From contig DAISIK010000005.1 of NCBI GenBank assembly GCA_036822055.1, positions 1 through 64,000 of the forward strand: a stretch of 64,000 nt of DNA. The letters are read 5' to 3'. Positions 1-8,410 of the stretch are shown here, in pieces; positions within the stretch are counted from its first letter, which is position 1, and every line of letters begins with the position of its first letter. The notes under the pieces are model-generated. The model saw only the letters and a program-made list of their open reading frames with translations. It had not been told where the DNA came from and made no database searches. This DNA is from DAISIK01 sp036822055. Its GTDB lineage: Bacteria; Verrucomicrobiota; Verrucomicrobiia; Opitutales; Puniceicoccaceae. The position numbers and the translations under genes were made by a program.

Positions 1-3000
1 TTAATCGCCGCGCCCTGAGAGGTGAAGAGATCGGGGTCAAAGGCGGCTTGATCGATCGCAGTCTGAAGGGGGCCCGCCAAACCGAAGGGACCGTTAGTCA
101 ATTCCCGATTGATGAAGTGGCTGAGAGATGCAAAAGGAGCGCCGCGGGAGCGGCTTCGCAGTTTGATCTGCTCGACGATCTCCCGTGCTAAACGATCGAC
201 GTCGGCGGCACTGAGACTTGCCAGCCCATTCCACCGGTCTGCCGAGGATGAAGAGGTGCCTCCGCCTTGGAGGGAACCCCTGGGAAATAGTCTTAGACTG
301 TCCCCAAGCTTCAAGGGGACGACCTCGCCAGAGTCCGAGACGATTTCCACGTCGCTTTGATTCAAGCTTCCCAATATGGCCTTCCAGGCTTCGACTGAGA
401 TCGAATTGACGTTGAACATCCCGGCCATCCCATAAAATTCGGCGACTCGATTGTGCGGCAAGCCCTCGTCGGGGCGGGTTTGTTCCGCCCCGTATGCTAT
501 CTCGTCGAGGGCATCAAGCCGTTCCGAGAGCTGGTGGCGCCCTACTGGACGAATGCGGGGATTGAGGGGAGAAGCATCCCAGAGGGAAATAGCCTCGCGC
601 ATGGGAAGGCCGACGAGATACTCATCTGGCCCGTAGGGCTTGGAGATTGAAGAGAAGAAATACTGGTCCCAGAGTGCTTGGTTGGAGAGGTAGGAGACGT
701 CAAATTGGGGGTGAACGAGGTCCTTGTTGGAGGCGACTTGCCAGATGCGATCGCGCGGGATGTAGGGCGAGGCGCGAGAATTACCGATAGCGAAGGCTGG
801 TTCCCAAACATGGATTTGCTGGTTGAGGTGTTGGAATTCTCCGAGGGAGGTGAGCGGGCGGGTCGGAACGTCGTAGAGGATGACCTTTGGCTGACCATCG
901 GCAACGGTCAGTCCGGTCCCCCAGTAACTCTTGCCGCTGCTTCCGAAGCCCAATCGAGCGCTGGGTGGCTCTCCGCCATTTGCTTCGATTTCGTTTGCAA
1001 CGCTCATTCCCCAAGTGGGGGCGATCCGGGCTCCGTTTTTACCGATCGCACCGTTGAGTTCAGGATTGAGAGCGATGGCCCGGGTGGCGTGATGCTGAAA
1101 GAGGCTGGTCTGATAGTGCTCACCGAGGGTGGGTTTCATGTAGAAGTCGATGAAGCCCACGTAGTGGCGGTCGTTGAGAAGGTGATCGAAAGAGAGCGCG
1201 GGTAGTTTGAAGCTTACGTCGCCGTCAGCGGTGTGTCCCGCCATCCCAGAGAGGAAGTTCTGAGGATAAAGCATCAAATGGCGCAAGCCGGGCGATTCAG
1301 TTGAGGTCCGCGAGGGGAGGGCCTGGGTATCTTCCCTCGATAGCAGGTAGGTGAGGATGGCTCCGTATTCTGACATTCTGCCACGCCCGGGCACGGGGGT
1401 GGTTCCACGATTCCCGACGGATCCACCATTAAAATCGAAGACATACCCTAGCCATGTCGAATCCCTTACCACAAAAGGCTTGACACTGGAGGCAGTTTCA
1501 TTCCCCTCCAGAAAGGTCATGGTGAGTCCACCGGAGAACGAATAGGCATTTACATTCTCCTCGAGGACTACGCGGTAGTCGTCTCCGATGGATGTGGTGC
1601 TGTTGGCATTGGCAGTGAAGGCCTTGATCTCCCCGGGAAGGAGGGTGATTGGGTCATTGGCGGGTAGACCGGCCCTGGTGACGACCAAGTCCAAGGCAAG
1701 GGCAGCATCGCGATTGGGACCTGACAAATCAGCCAGGGTGCCGTTTCCGATGGCCTCTTTTCTGATGTATGAACTCAAGTTGGCATTGCTTCCCCGGTGC
1801 CGCGAGTAAAAGGGCCAACCGGTACTCTCCATCGTGAAAGCTGTTAGACCAAAATCGATCCGGAACATAAAAGCGCGGAGGGCATCAAACTCGAGCGCGA
1901 CGTTGTAGGGATTGTGCACGTAGACGATTGGTTCGAGGATTAGGGTCAAGTCTCCCTCACGCAGAGCAGTGGGGAAGTTTGTGGGGTCTGAATTTGGTCG
2001 AATATTCTCCAGACGGATGCTGGCCATGAGGAGGATGCGTACGATCTCGGGAGCAACTTCGGTATTGGTAAAGCGCGGGCGTGGTTTACCGGCCCCTCCA
2101 TAGTTGTTGGCCCGAGTGCTGACCAGGTCACTTACAGCGGGAGCGAACTTTGCTTCATTGCGGGTCGCTGCTTCGGTGTTGTAGGCACTGGATTCAAACA
2201 TGGCGGAATGCAGTTCCGGTGCCGTTATGTATCGATTAAACTGATCGACGTTTCGGTTGAAGTAGGCGTTTGGGAAGTAGCCCTGGGCCTTGGCAACCGG
2301 TTGGGAAAAGGGATCCTTTACTTTGTGGTGTAGACGGTAGTGATCGCGAAGCAGATCGAAGGTGGGACCCCGGAAGATTGAGTCCTCCTCCATCCCGTCG
2401 GGCAGCGTTCCATCGGCCTTTTGGGGACGAAAATTAAAGATCGGTTTGGTGGGGGCCGAGGCGCCCGAGTTATCGGTGACGTATTCCAAGGGCTGCGCCT
2501 TGAGGTCGCGACCGAATTCAGAGGCGCGAAAGCTGGCTTCTGACATTTCGAAGACATAAGAAAGGTCCTTTTTCAATCCGCCCTGAACGGGGTTGGTGAA
2601 GAGACCAAGGTTATTCAGACTGAGATCGTGGAAGGATTTCCGCATACCCAGCAGGGTCGCAGTTGAGAGCAGCCCGGTGTCGTTCAGGAAGGTCAAGCGT
2701 GAACGCTTGGCCTGATCTTCAGCGTTCAAGGCGGTCAAAGCAGGGCCTAAACTGGTGAGGTCTTCAAAGCTTGGTGAGGCCGGTGCTGATACCCTGGACC
2801 TCCTCCGTACCGAGGTTAGGGCTATGTCTTCGTCCTCGTCTGGGAGATTTAAAAGAATCTTTTGAGACTCGTCAGAGACCCAGTAAGCGTAGCTGGAGTT
2901 TCGTCCGTCTTGGGAGAAACTCACCCGTGGCACAAAGACCTGATCGGCGGGATCCACAACCGAGGTGAGGCCCACCATATGCACTTGGTTGGTCGTGTTG

Positions 3001-3443
3001 CCGAGGGTCCCATCGGCGGCTGGCTCAACTAGAAAAGTGTCGAAAACCTTTTCGCGATCCTTTGAAAGGGATTGGAGGCTGCCCCCGGAAACCAACCAGG
3101 TTTCAAACTGGGGCACCGGGTTTAGGGAATCAAAGTCGCTCGAATTATTGCTCCAGACCCCGAGCCATTTCTTTTTATAGGCGGAAGCTGTGTTATCAGC
3201 GCGTAGAAGTTCGGCGTTGGCGGTGACTGCCTGGTCGATGCCCGAACTTTTTTGCAGATCACCGATAGCAATCTGAAGGGCGAAAATAGCGTTCTGTTGA
3301 TCGAGGACCTTGGCAACCTTGTTTCCAGCGGTTTGCAGATCGGTCCGGAGGAGGGAAGAGATCGAGAGGGAGACGACCAGGATGAGGGCGGCTATCAGGA
3401 GGGCGATGGGCAGGGCGGCACCCTGTTTGTTCTCATGAGTCAT
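1..3443 (-). CDS. Large PilX-like / Verru_Chthon cassette A-like envelope protein (3' end outside window)
   Basis: Reading on the minus strand from an ATG at 3443, the frame stays open for 1147 codons to the window edge, so the C-terminus is missing. The N-terminus is prepilin-like: a short polar leader ending KQG, then a hydrophobic helix (AALPIALLIAALILVVSLSI, residues 9-28), then a heptad-rich amphipathic stretch. This resembles PilX-type minor pilins, although the conserved Glu at position +5 of type IV pilins is absent. The rest is a long, soluble, Asn/Asp/Ser-rich extracytoplasmic region without a catalytic motif I recognise. Architecture and size fit the Verru_Chthon cassette protein A type found with other pseudopilin-like proteins in Verrucomicrobia. 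That assignment is by general resemblance only. The gene lies 109 bp downstream of a LacI-family gene on the same strand and may be co-transcribed with it. Confidence 0.6.
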   Translation of the reverse strand, partial: MTHENKQGAALPIALLIAALILVVSLSISSLLRTDLQTAGNKVAKVLDQQNAIFALQIAIGDLQKSSGIDQAVTANAELLRADNTASAYKKKWLGVWSNNSSDFDSLNPVPQFETWLVSGGSLQSLSKDREKVFDTFLVEPAADGTLGNTTNQVHMVGLTSVVDPADQVFVPRVSFSQDGRNSSYAYWVSDESQKILLNLPDEDEDIALTSVRRRSRVSAPASPSFEDLTSLGPALTALNAEDQAKRSRLTFLNDTGLLSTATLLGMRKSFHDLSLNNLGLFTNPVQGGLKKDLSYVFEMSEASFRASEFGRDLKAQPLEYVTDNSGASAPTKPIFNFRPQKADGTLPDGMEEDSIFRGPTFDLLRDHYRLHHKVKDPFSQPVAKAQGYFPNAYFNRNVDQFNRYITAPELHSAMFESSAYNTEAATRNEAKFAPAVSDLVSTRANNYGGAGKPRPRFTNTEVAPEIVRILLMASIRLENIRPNSDPTNFPTALREGDLTLILEPIVYVHNPYNVALEFDALRAFMFRIDFGLTAFTMESTGWPFYSRHRGSNANLSSYIRKEAIGNGTLADLSGPNRDAALALDLVVTRAGLPANDPITLLPGEIKAFTANANSTTSIGDDYRVVLEENVNAYSFSGGLTMTFLEGNETASSVKPFVVRDSTWLGYVFDFNGGSVGNRGTTPVPGRGRMSEYGAILTYLLSREDTQALPSRTSTESPGLRHLMLYPQNFLSGMAGHTADGDVSFKLPALSFDHLLNDRHYVGFIDFYMKPTLGEHYQTSLFQHHATRAIALNPELNGAIGKNGARIAPTWGMSVANEIEANGGEPPSARLGFGSSGKSYWGTGLTVADGQPKVILYDVPTRPLTSLGEFQHLNQQIHVWEPAFAIGNSRASPYIPRDRIWQVASNKDLVHPQFDVSYLSNQALWDQYFFSSISKPYGPDEYLVGLPMREAISLWDASPLNPRIRPVGRHQLSERLDALDEIAYGAEQTRPDEGLPHNRVAEFYGMAGMFNVNSISVEAWKAILGSLNQSDVEIVSDSGEVVPLKLGDSLRLFPRGSLQGGGTSSSSADRWNGLASLSAADVDRLAREIVEQIKLRSRSRGAPFASLSHFINRELTNGPFGLAGPLQTAIDQAAFDPDLFTSQGAAI

Positions 3444-3552
3444 GGGGGTGAGGGAATCGGAGTGGAGTTTGAAAATGCCGAAGCAGAATGAGCTAGACTT
3501 ACATCGGTATAAAATAGCCGTAAAGCTTCGAGTGGCAAGGCGGAATAATGGA

Positions 3553-4602
3553 TTAACTGGCCGGGTGAATTTTGAGGGGAATGGGAGCGGGCGGGAGTGG
3601 ACCGGATGAGTTGCGAAGTTTGTCGAGCATCATGTTGACCGCACGTTGACCCATTTCGAACTCGGGGAGGATGGCGGTGGGGACAATGGTGCCGCAATGG
3701 TTTATTGGCCGATCATGAATCCCAAAGATGCCCAGGTCAGAGGGATGGGTAAGGCCCATTTGGTCCATGGCGGCAAAAATCGGCTGGAATTCATTTTGGC
3801 CGTAACAAATTACTGCGTCGGGACGCTCAGGCTCCTTCAACCAGGCATGAACATTCTTCAGGCGTTCCGCCGGATTCAATTCGGTTTGTTCCGAGATTAT
3901 CCGGCCCTTGAGACCAGCCTCCCCCATTGCCCGCTCAAACCCTCGCTGGCGATCGATGATGCTGTAGTGACAGCTTTTTGGATTTCGGCCGGTCGTATAG
4001 TTGACGAAGGCGATCCGACGGTGACCTCTCTTTAGTGCCAACTGAGTGAGGGCGTAGGCCCCATTTTCATCGTCGGGGAAAGTGCAATCCTTGGCTTGCT
4101 TGGAATTGATCCAAATGGTGGGTAGCTGAAAACGATCGATCAGCTTGATCATGGCTCGGGGAATGTGAGCGTTGTAGTTCATGAGGAGGCCGTCGCTGAC
4201 TAGTTGATTGAGCAAATCCGGGACCTCCCCCTCATCGGTTAATCGACTATCGGTCAGGTGGCTAACCATCAGGTGCATTCCGGCATCAGCGAGGGCGTGG
4301 TCGATGCCAGCGAGAAGACCAGTCGGCAGGATGCTCCGGTTCTCGTGCCGACTCAGAATCAGAGAGAGGTTGCCAAAGCGTCGCTGGGCCATGGAGCGGG
4401 CCGCCATATTCGGACGATAGCCCAGTTCCCGGGCGGAGGCTCGGACCTTTTTCTGCGTTTCGATGGCAAAGAGACCGGCTCGCTTGCTCGTCGGGTTGAG
4501 GATCTGGCAGACAGTGGGAAGGCTGACACCAGCATGTTCGGCGACGTCCCGAAGCCTGACCGCTCGTGGGGCTGGTGGAAGAGGGATGGAATCTTTAAAC
4601 AT
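3553..4602 (-). CDS. LacI-family transcriptional regulator
   Basis: This 349-residue protein has the LacI/PurR layout. An N-terminal helix-turn-helix covers residues 16-65 (VRLRDVAEHAGVSLPTVCQI, then a hinge ending in RPNMAARSM). A periplasmic-binding-like effector domain follows (LSLILSRHENRSILPTGLLAGIDHALADAG..., DGLLMNYNAHIP, HRRIAFVNYTTG, DAVICYGQNEF). Family members bind palindromic operators and respond to a sugar or related ligand. It is divergent from an HpcH/HpaI-type aldolase and upstream of the large pilin-like gene, so either may be a target. A 19-bp palindrome lies just before the aldolase. The ligand cannot be read from sequence. Confidence 0.9.
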   Translation of the reverse strand: MFKDSIPLPPAPRAVRLRDVAEHAGVSLPTVCQILNPTSKRAGLFAIETQKKVRASARELGYRPNMAARSMAQRRFGNLSLILSRHENRSILPTGLLAGIDHALADAGMHLMVSHLTDSRLTDEGEVPDLLNQLVSDGLLMNYNAHIPRAMIKLIDRFQLPTIWINSKQAKDCTFPDDENGAYALTQLALKRGHRRIAFVNYTTGRNPKSCHYSIIDRQRGFERAMGEAGLKGRIISEQTELNPAERLKNVHAWLKEPERPDAVICYGQNEFQPIFAAMDQMGLTHPSDLGIFGIHDRPINHCGTIVPTAILPEFEMGQRAVNMMLDKLRNSSGPLPPAPIPLKIHPAS

Positions 4603-4818
4603 CGATGTCTGATTTTCTGAGTAAGGGAAAAGGGAGGCTGGAAAGGGGACTGGTTCTATTGACCCAGACTCAAATGATACTGGTGAAAGGTTATCGATTT
4701 CCCTGGTTGGGTAAAACCTTTTATCAGCTTGTAAAAAAGAACGGAGGTTTCAGGATGGGGCAATTCTATGGAAAAGAGTTCTTTCGATTTGGGTCCGGTT
4801 ACCGAAGACGGCAGCCCT

Positions 4819-4851
4819 CCGGGTTGCAGCTTTTTGTGCTGCGCGACCCGG
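4819..4851 (+). other. Stable hairpin in aldolase leader
   Basis: CCGGGT (4819-4824) and GCAGC (4826-4830) pair with GCTGC (4838-4842) and ACCCGG (4846-4851), enclosing a 7-base loop and a small 1/3-base internal loop. No T-tract follows, so it is not an ordinary intrinsic terminator. It sits about 85 bp before the aldolase start. It could be an mRNA leader structure or part of a small RNA; the role is unknown. Confidence 0.45.
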
Positions 4852-4908
4852 AAGTGGGTATTTGGAGAAATCACCGGGGTAGAATTAGCGGAAGGCGGCC
4901 TTTGCGGC

Positions 4909-4927
4909 GTATCCAATCTATGGATAC
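4909..4927. promoter_or_regulatory. 19-bp palindromic operator candidate
   Basis: GTATCCA (4909-4915), a 5-bp spacer ATCTA, and TGGATAC (4921-4927) form a perfect inverted repeat that ends 9 bp before the aldolase ATG at 4937. Size and symmetry fit a repressor operator, and occupancy would block transcription start or translation of the aldolase. The adjacent divergent LacI-type regulator is the obvious candidate. However, the repeat lacks the central CG typical of many LacI operators, so a GntR-type or other regulator is possible. Confidence 0.45.
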
Positions 4928-4936
4928 AGTAAGACG

Positions 4937-5701
4937 ATGAGAGTGGAAAAGTCTTCATTACACGAGCGTTTGAAAAGAGAAGCCCTGGTCGGCCCCTTCA
5001 GTAAGACCAGTGATCCGAATCTGATCGAAGCGATGGGCTATGGAGGATTTGATTTTGTGATCCTCGACCTCGAGCACGGCCCCAACGATATCGTTAATCT
5101 GGGTAATCTAATTCGGGCGGCTGAGCGAACCGGTCTTTCCGCAGTAGTCCGCGTGCTAACCACAAATCAGATTGGGAGGGCCCTCGACCTCGGGGCTGCG
5201 GCGATCCAGATCCCCCATATCTCGACGGCCGAGGACGCCCAAAGAGCTGTCGAATCGGCGAGGTTTGGCCCAATGGGGAAGCGGGGAGTTTGCCGTTATG
5301 TTCGGGCTGCTGAGCACAGCTCGATGGAGAAGGGGCTCTATTTTTCGAGTGCCAATGAAATATCGGTGATTGCCCAGGTTGAGGGACGGGCAGGATTGGA
5401 GAATCTGGTCCAAATCCTCGAGGTTCCCGGGGTGGACGTTATTTTTCTTGGAGTTTATGACCTCTCGCAGTCCCTCGGATTTACTGGAGAAGTGGAGCGG
5501 CGCGAGGTTGTTGACGCCTTAAGTGAAGTTGTACGTCTATGCGCGGCCAAGGGAATCCCGGTGGGGACCTTCGTCGAATCGGTGGAAACGGCGCATTGCT
5601 ACCGTCAATTGGGGGTCCAGTACCTCTGCTACAGCGTTGACGTGGGTCTCCTCTTCGAAGCGAGTCGGGCAATTTCCACGGCAGTCAAGCGGGCTAAATA
5701 A
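4937..5701 (+). CDS. HpcH/HpaI aldolase family protein (2-keto-3-deoxy sugar acid aldolase type)
   Basis: This 254-residue protein matches class II, metal-dependent HpcH/HpaI aldolases in length and motifs. It has the catalytic base region FDFVILDLEHGPND (residues 35-48), the Arg of VVRVLT, the helix LDLGAAAIQIPHISTAEDA, the metal ligand Glu in the AQVEGRAGLEN strand, and GVYDLSQSLG near residue 173. Family enzymes cleave 2-keto-3-deoxy acids such as 4-hydroxy-2-oxoheptanedioate or 2-keto-3-deoxy-L-rhamnonate to pyruvate and an aldehyde. The neighbouring LacI regulator favours a sugar-acid substrate, but this is inference. The gene stands alone, transcribed away from the regulator. Confidence 0.85.
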   Translation: MRVEKSSLHERLKREALVGPFSKTSDPNLIEAMGYGGFDFVILDLEHGPNDIVNLGNLIRAAERTGLSAVVRVLTTNQIGRALDLGAAAIQIPHISTAEDAQRAVESARFGPMGKRGVCRYVRAAEHSSMEKGLYFSSANEISVIAQVEGRAGLENLVQILEVPGVDVIFLGVYDLSQSLGFTGEVERREVVDALSEVVRLCAAKGIPVGTFVESVETAHCYRQLGVQYLCYSVDVGLLFEASRAISTAVKRAK

Positions 5702-5834
5702 ATAAGCGTGCCCTCGGTTGGGGCGGGCGTTGAAGCTGCACCGGGATTTCCGGGCCAGGACTAATTGAGAGGGGACTCCGTCGATGGCGAATTGAGGCGA
5801 GGAGGGGCTGCGAAAGGTGATCAGGCCGGGAGGA

Positions 5835-5910
<76 letters not shown>

Positions 5911-6025
5911 CAGACCCTTAAGGAAGCCTTCAACGTATTGGAGAGAGCCTCGTAATGGCAAGCGAAAGATCGGGTGGGTGAAAGAGCCGGAAGGCGGAAG
6001 TGAGCCCGGAAGCGGAACCGAGAAA

Positions 6026-6448
6026 TCAGGCTTCACGAGATTGGAGAGCATTTCGTATCTTTTCTTCTAAATCCTCGATTCGAAACGGTTTGGGCAGGAC
6101 GGCATCAATGCGTGATTTTTGTGGCCAATCCTCAAGGGAGTTGGAAGTCCCCGCTGAAAAACCGATGATGTAGGTTTTTGGAGAGGCTTTTTCCTTTTCA
6201 ATTTGACGAATGCGTTGGCAAGTCTCGGGGCCATCAATGCCGGGCAGACGGCAATCCATGAGAATGATGTTGAAACTTTGCTCCTCCAAAATCTCGATGG
6301 CCTCCTCGCCAGTTGTGGCGACGATGCAATCGATGTCGAGGCTCTTTAAGGAGAGACAAGCCACCTTCTGATTAATCAGATTGTCTTCAACGAGCAGAAT
6401 TGGGCTGGCTTGGGAAAGTTTCACAAGGCGGAAAGTTGGCGGTTCCAA
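6026..6448 (-). CDS. Single-domain response regulator (CheY-like receiver)
   Basis: This 140-residue protein is almost entirely a receiver domain. The acidic pocket is in ILLVEDNLINQ (near residue 19), the phosphoacceptor Asp in IILMDCRLPGIDGPE (near residue 65), the conserved Ser switch in IIGFSAGTS, and the conserved Lys in VLPKPF. No output domain follows, so it should act by protein-protein contact, like CheY, Spo0F or the receiver modules of hybrid kinases (the EDNLINQKVA start is typical of hybrid-kinase receivers). No kinase gene is nearby. It is divergent from the AI-2E family gene. Confidence 0.88.
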   Translation of the reverse strand: MEPPTFRLVKLSQASPILLVEDNLINQKVACLSLKSLDIDCIVATTGEEAIEILEEQSFNIILMDCRLPGIDGPETCQRIRQIEKEKASPKTYIIGFSAGTSNSLEDWPQKSRIDAVLPKPFRIEDLEEKIRNALQSREA

Positions 6449-6558
6449 AAATCATGAGAACACTCTGATTGGGCAAGTGGATTCTGGGATGGTCGGTGAG
6501 AAGGAAATATCCGATTGACCCCGAAGGAGGGCGAAATCAAAAGCTGTAGTGGAAAGGT

Positions 6559-7776
6559 ATGGACAAAATCGAAGATAGTCGGAGGGAGGATTTCTTCAGC
6601 CCGCAGCAGCGCAAGATTGTAGCCGTTGGCCTGACCTCGGCCGCTCTCGTTGTTATTGCCCTGACCCTTTTCGAAATCTTGAAGCTTGCCCGCAGCGCGG
6701 TGATCACCTTTAGCGGGGTGATCTGGCCTTTGGCGACCGCCTTGATTTTGATGGTACTCCTTCGCCCGGCGGTGGATTGGCTGGTTAGCAAGACCAAATG
6801 GTCCCGGACAAAGTGTGTCCTCGCCCTCTTTCTGATCGTTGGTCTCTCGGCGGCTCTGGTCGCCAGTATCCTCCTCCCCATTCTGGTGAGCCAGACCCTT
6901 GCGGCAATTCGCTCCCTGCCAGATCTGGTTGGAAATATCATCGGGTTTTTTACGGCACAGTTTCCGGATTTGGTTCGCATCATGGAAGAACGGGTTGGTC
7001 CGGAACGTACCAGTGCGATCGTCGACGAGACGGTGAGCTGGCTGCAACGAATGAGTGCAACATCCCTTTCCATGCTGCAGGGGGTGGGGCGGCAAATGAT
7101 CGAGGCCCTAAAGACGGCGACCCTTTTGGGGATTATTCCGGTGTACCTTTTCTATTTCATGGTGGGGAAGTTTGATGCCTACGGAAAAATCGAAGGGGAG
7201 CTGGACTTTTTGAAGGACAAGTGGCGGGAGGATTTGATCACCCTGACCAAGGATTTTGTTCGGTATGTGGTAGCGTTCTTTCGGGGACAGATCGTGGTGG
7301 CGGCGATCACTGGATGCCTCTTGGCTTTGGGTTTTACTTTGGTGGGGCTGCAGTTTGGTTTTCTTATCGGTCTCTTCCTCGGGGCTTTAAACATCATTCC
7401 CTTCCTTGGGACAATCATCGGCCTGGCGACGGCGTTGCCGGTCGCTTATTTCCAGCCGGAGGGTGGTGTTTGGCTGCTGGTTCTCGTTCTTGGAGTCTTT
7501 ACGATCGTTCAGACCCTTGAGAGTAATGTGATCTCTCCCAAAGTGATGGGCAAGGAGACAGGCCTTCATCCGGTGGCCATTATTGTGGCGATCTTCTTTT
7601 GGGGCACTGCCCTGGACGGGATTCTTGGAATGATTCTGGCGGTTCCCCTGACGGCCTTTCTGGTCAGCGCCTGGGAGCTTTTGCGCCGCCGTTATTTGGC
7701 AGAAAGCGACCTTTTTGGAAAAGAGCGTAAGGATGCGGTGATGGGGGCAGAAGGAATGACCTCAAGTGGGGGATGA
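6559..7776 (+). CDS. AI-2E family transporter (PerM/YdiK-type membrane protein)
   Basis: This 405-residue polytopic membrane protein has the AI-2E exporter family layout. There is a pair of N-terminal helices (VAVGLTSAALVVIALTLFEI, VIWPLATALILMVLLRP), a third helix, a soluble amphipathic middle, and a C-terminal group of helices with the conserved LGALNIIPFLGTIIG and ESNVISPKVMG motifs followed by LHPVAIIVAIFFWG. Members are putative small-molecule or ion exporters, and the substrate cannot be inferred. The stop codon overlaps the start of the next gene by 4 bases (ATGA), so the two are translationally coupled, with lpxA following. Confidence 0.9.
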   Translation: MDKIEDSRREDFFSPQQRKIVAVGLTSAALVVIALTLFEILKLARSAVITFSGVIWPLATALILMVLLRPAVDWLVSKTKWSRTKCVLALFLIVGLSAALVASILLPILVSQTLAAIRSLPDLVGNIIGFFTAQFPDLVRIMEERVGPERTSAIVDETVSWLQRMSATSLSMLQGVGRQMIEALKTATLLGIIPVYLFYFMVGKFDAYGKIEGELDFLKDKWREDLITLTKDFVRYVVAFFRGQIVVAAITGCLLALGFTLVGLQFGFLIGLFLGALNIIPFLGTIIGLATALPVAYFQPEGGVWLLVLVLGVFTIVQTLESNVISPKVMGKETGLHPVAIIVAIFFWGTALDGILGMILAVPLTAFLVSAWELLRRRYLAESDLFGKERKDAVMGAEGMTSSGG

Positions 7777-8408
7777 GCCATCAGCTCTACTTGCAATTGG
7801 TTCGGTATTATTTCGAAGAAGCAGGCTTTTTAGTGCGGCGCCCCCCGCTGGTGGACTCTCTGCGACATGAAAAGAAAGGGGGCGGAGGCGGGGTTGATCT
7901 GCAGATAATTCGGCTGGGAGGCAGCGCTGAAAAGCTTGAGGCCTTTCAGCTCTTCGTCTCCGATTTGACGGCAATTGAGTCGGCGATTGTTTGTGTTCGC
8001 GGATGGGGGGCCGGAGGGATCACGGCCCGGATGTTGAAAAACGGGAAAGCGTTTTGCGGGTATCTTGAAAAGAATCTGGTCAGGGAGTTGGCAGTGATTT
8101 TGGGCAAGGAATCGGAGGCGACTTGGGGGGCTCCGGAAAGTGGATTGGTGCGGTGTAAACGGATCCTGATTTTGCCGGGCTTGCCCTCTGGCGATCCTCA
8201 TCGGGAGGCGGCAATCCGGATGTTGCGGGAAGTAGGAGTCGAGCACCTCCTGACCCTTCGTTCGATTATTGAACATTTGATCCAAAAGGCTGAGGGGCTT
8301 CCAAATCCTCGGGATCCGGAGTCGCTTCAGCTTTTACATGTCCTCAAGCTTTTCGAAATGGTGCGACCCCAACAAATGGATCTTTTTTCCGAGGTGAGAA
8401 CACGCTGA
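7773..8408 (+). CDS. Hypothetical protein between AI-2E transporter and lpxA
   Basis: This 211-residue protein has no signal peptide or membrane helix. The N-terminal part (YLQLVRYYFEEAGFLVRRPP) followed by a charged strand and GGGGGVDLQIIRL loosely recalls restriction-endonuclease-like folds that start with a helix, then an acidic/polar core. No complete PD-(D/E)xK motif is visible. A second half (CKRILILPGLPSGDPHREAAIRMLREVGVEHLL) reads as an alpha/beta unit. The start overlaps the upstream stop (ATGA), and lpxA begins 2 bases after its stop, so it belongs to this operon. I do not recognise the family. Confidence 0.6.
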   Translation: MSHQLYLQLVRYYFEEAGFLVRRPPLVDSLRHEKKGGGGGVDLQIIRLGGSAEKLEAFQLFVSDLTAIESAIVCVRGWGAGGITARMLKNGKAFCGYLEKNLVRELAVILGKESEATWGAPESGLVRCKRILILPGLPSGDPHREAAIRMLREVGVEHLLTLRSIIEHLIQKAEGLPNPRDPESLQLLHVLKLFEMVRPQQMDLFSEVRTR

Positions 8409-8410
8409 GC

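Larger units (their letters stand above)
4603..4936. other. Divergent intergenic region between LacI-type gene and aldolase
   Basis: This 334-bp gap contains a strong hairpin (4819-4851) and a perfect inverted repeat (4909-4927), both listed separately. Small open frames on both strands (4605-4940 plus, 4656-4958 minus) have no family resemblance and overlap the aldolase start, so they are not called. A looser inverted repeat, AAAGGTT at 4686-4692 and AACCTTT at 4715-4721, is also present. Promoters for both flanking genes should lie here, but no clear -35/-10 pair stands out. Confidence 0.6.

Noticed and set aside
4605..4940. Small frames on both strands in front of the aldolase
   Set aside because: They overlap the aldolase start and regulatory repeats, have no recognisable protein features.
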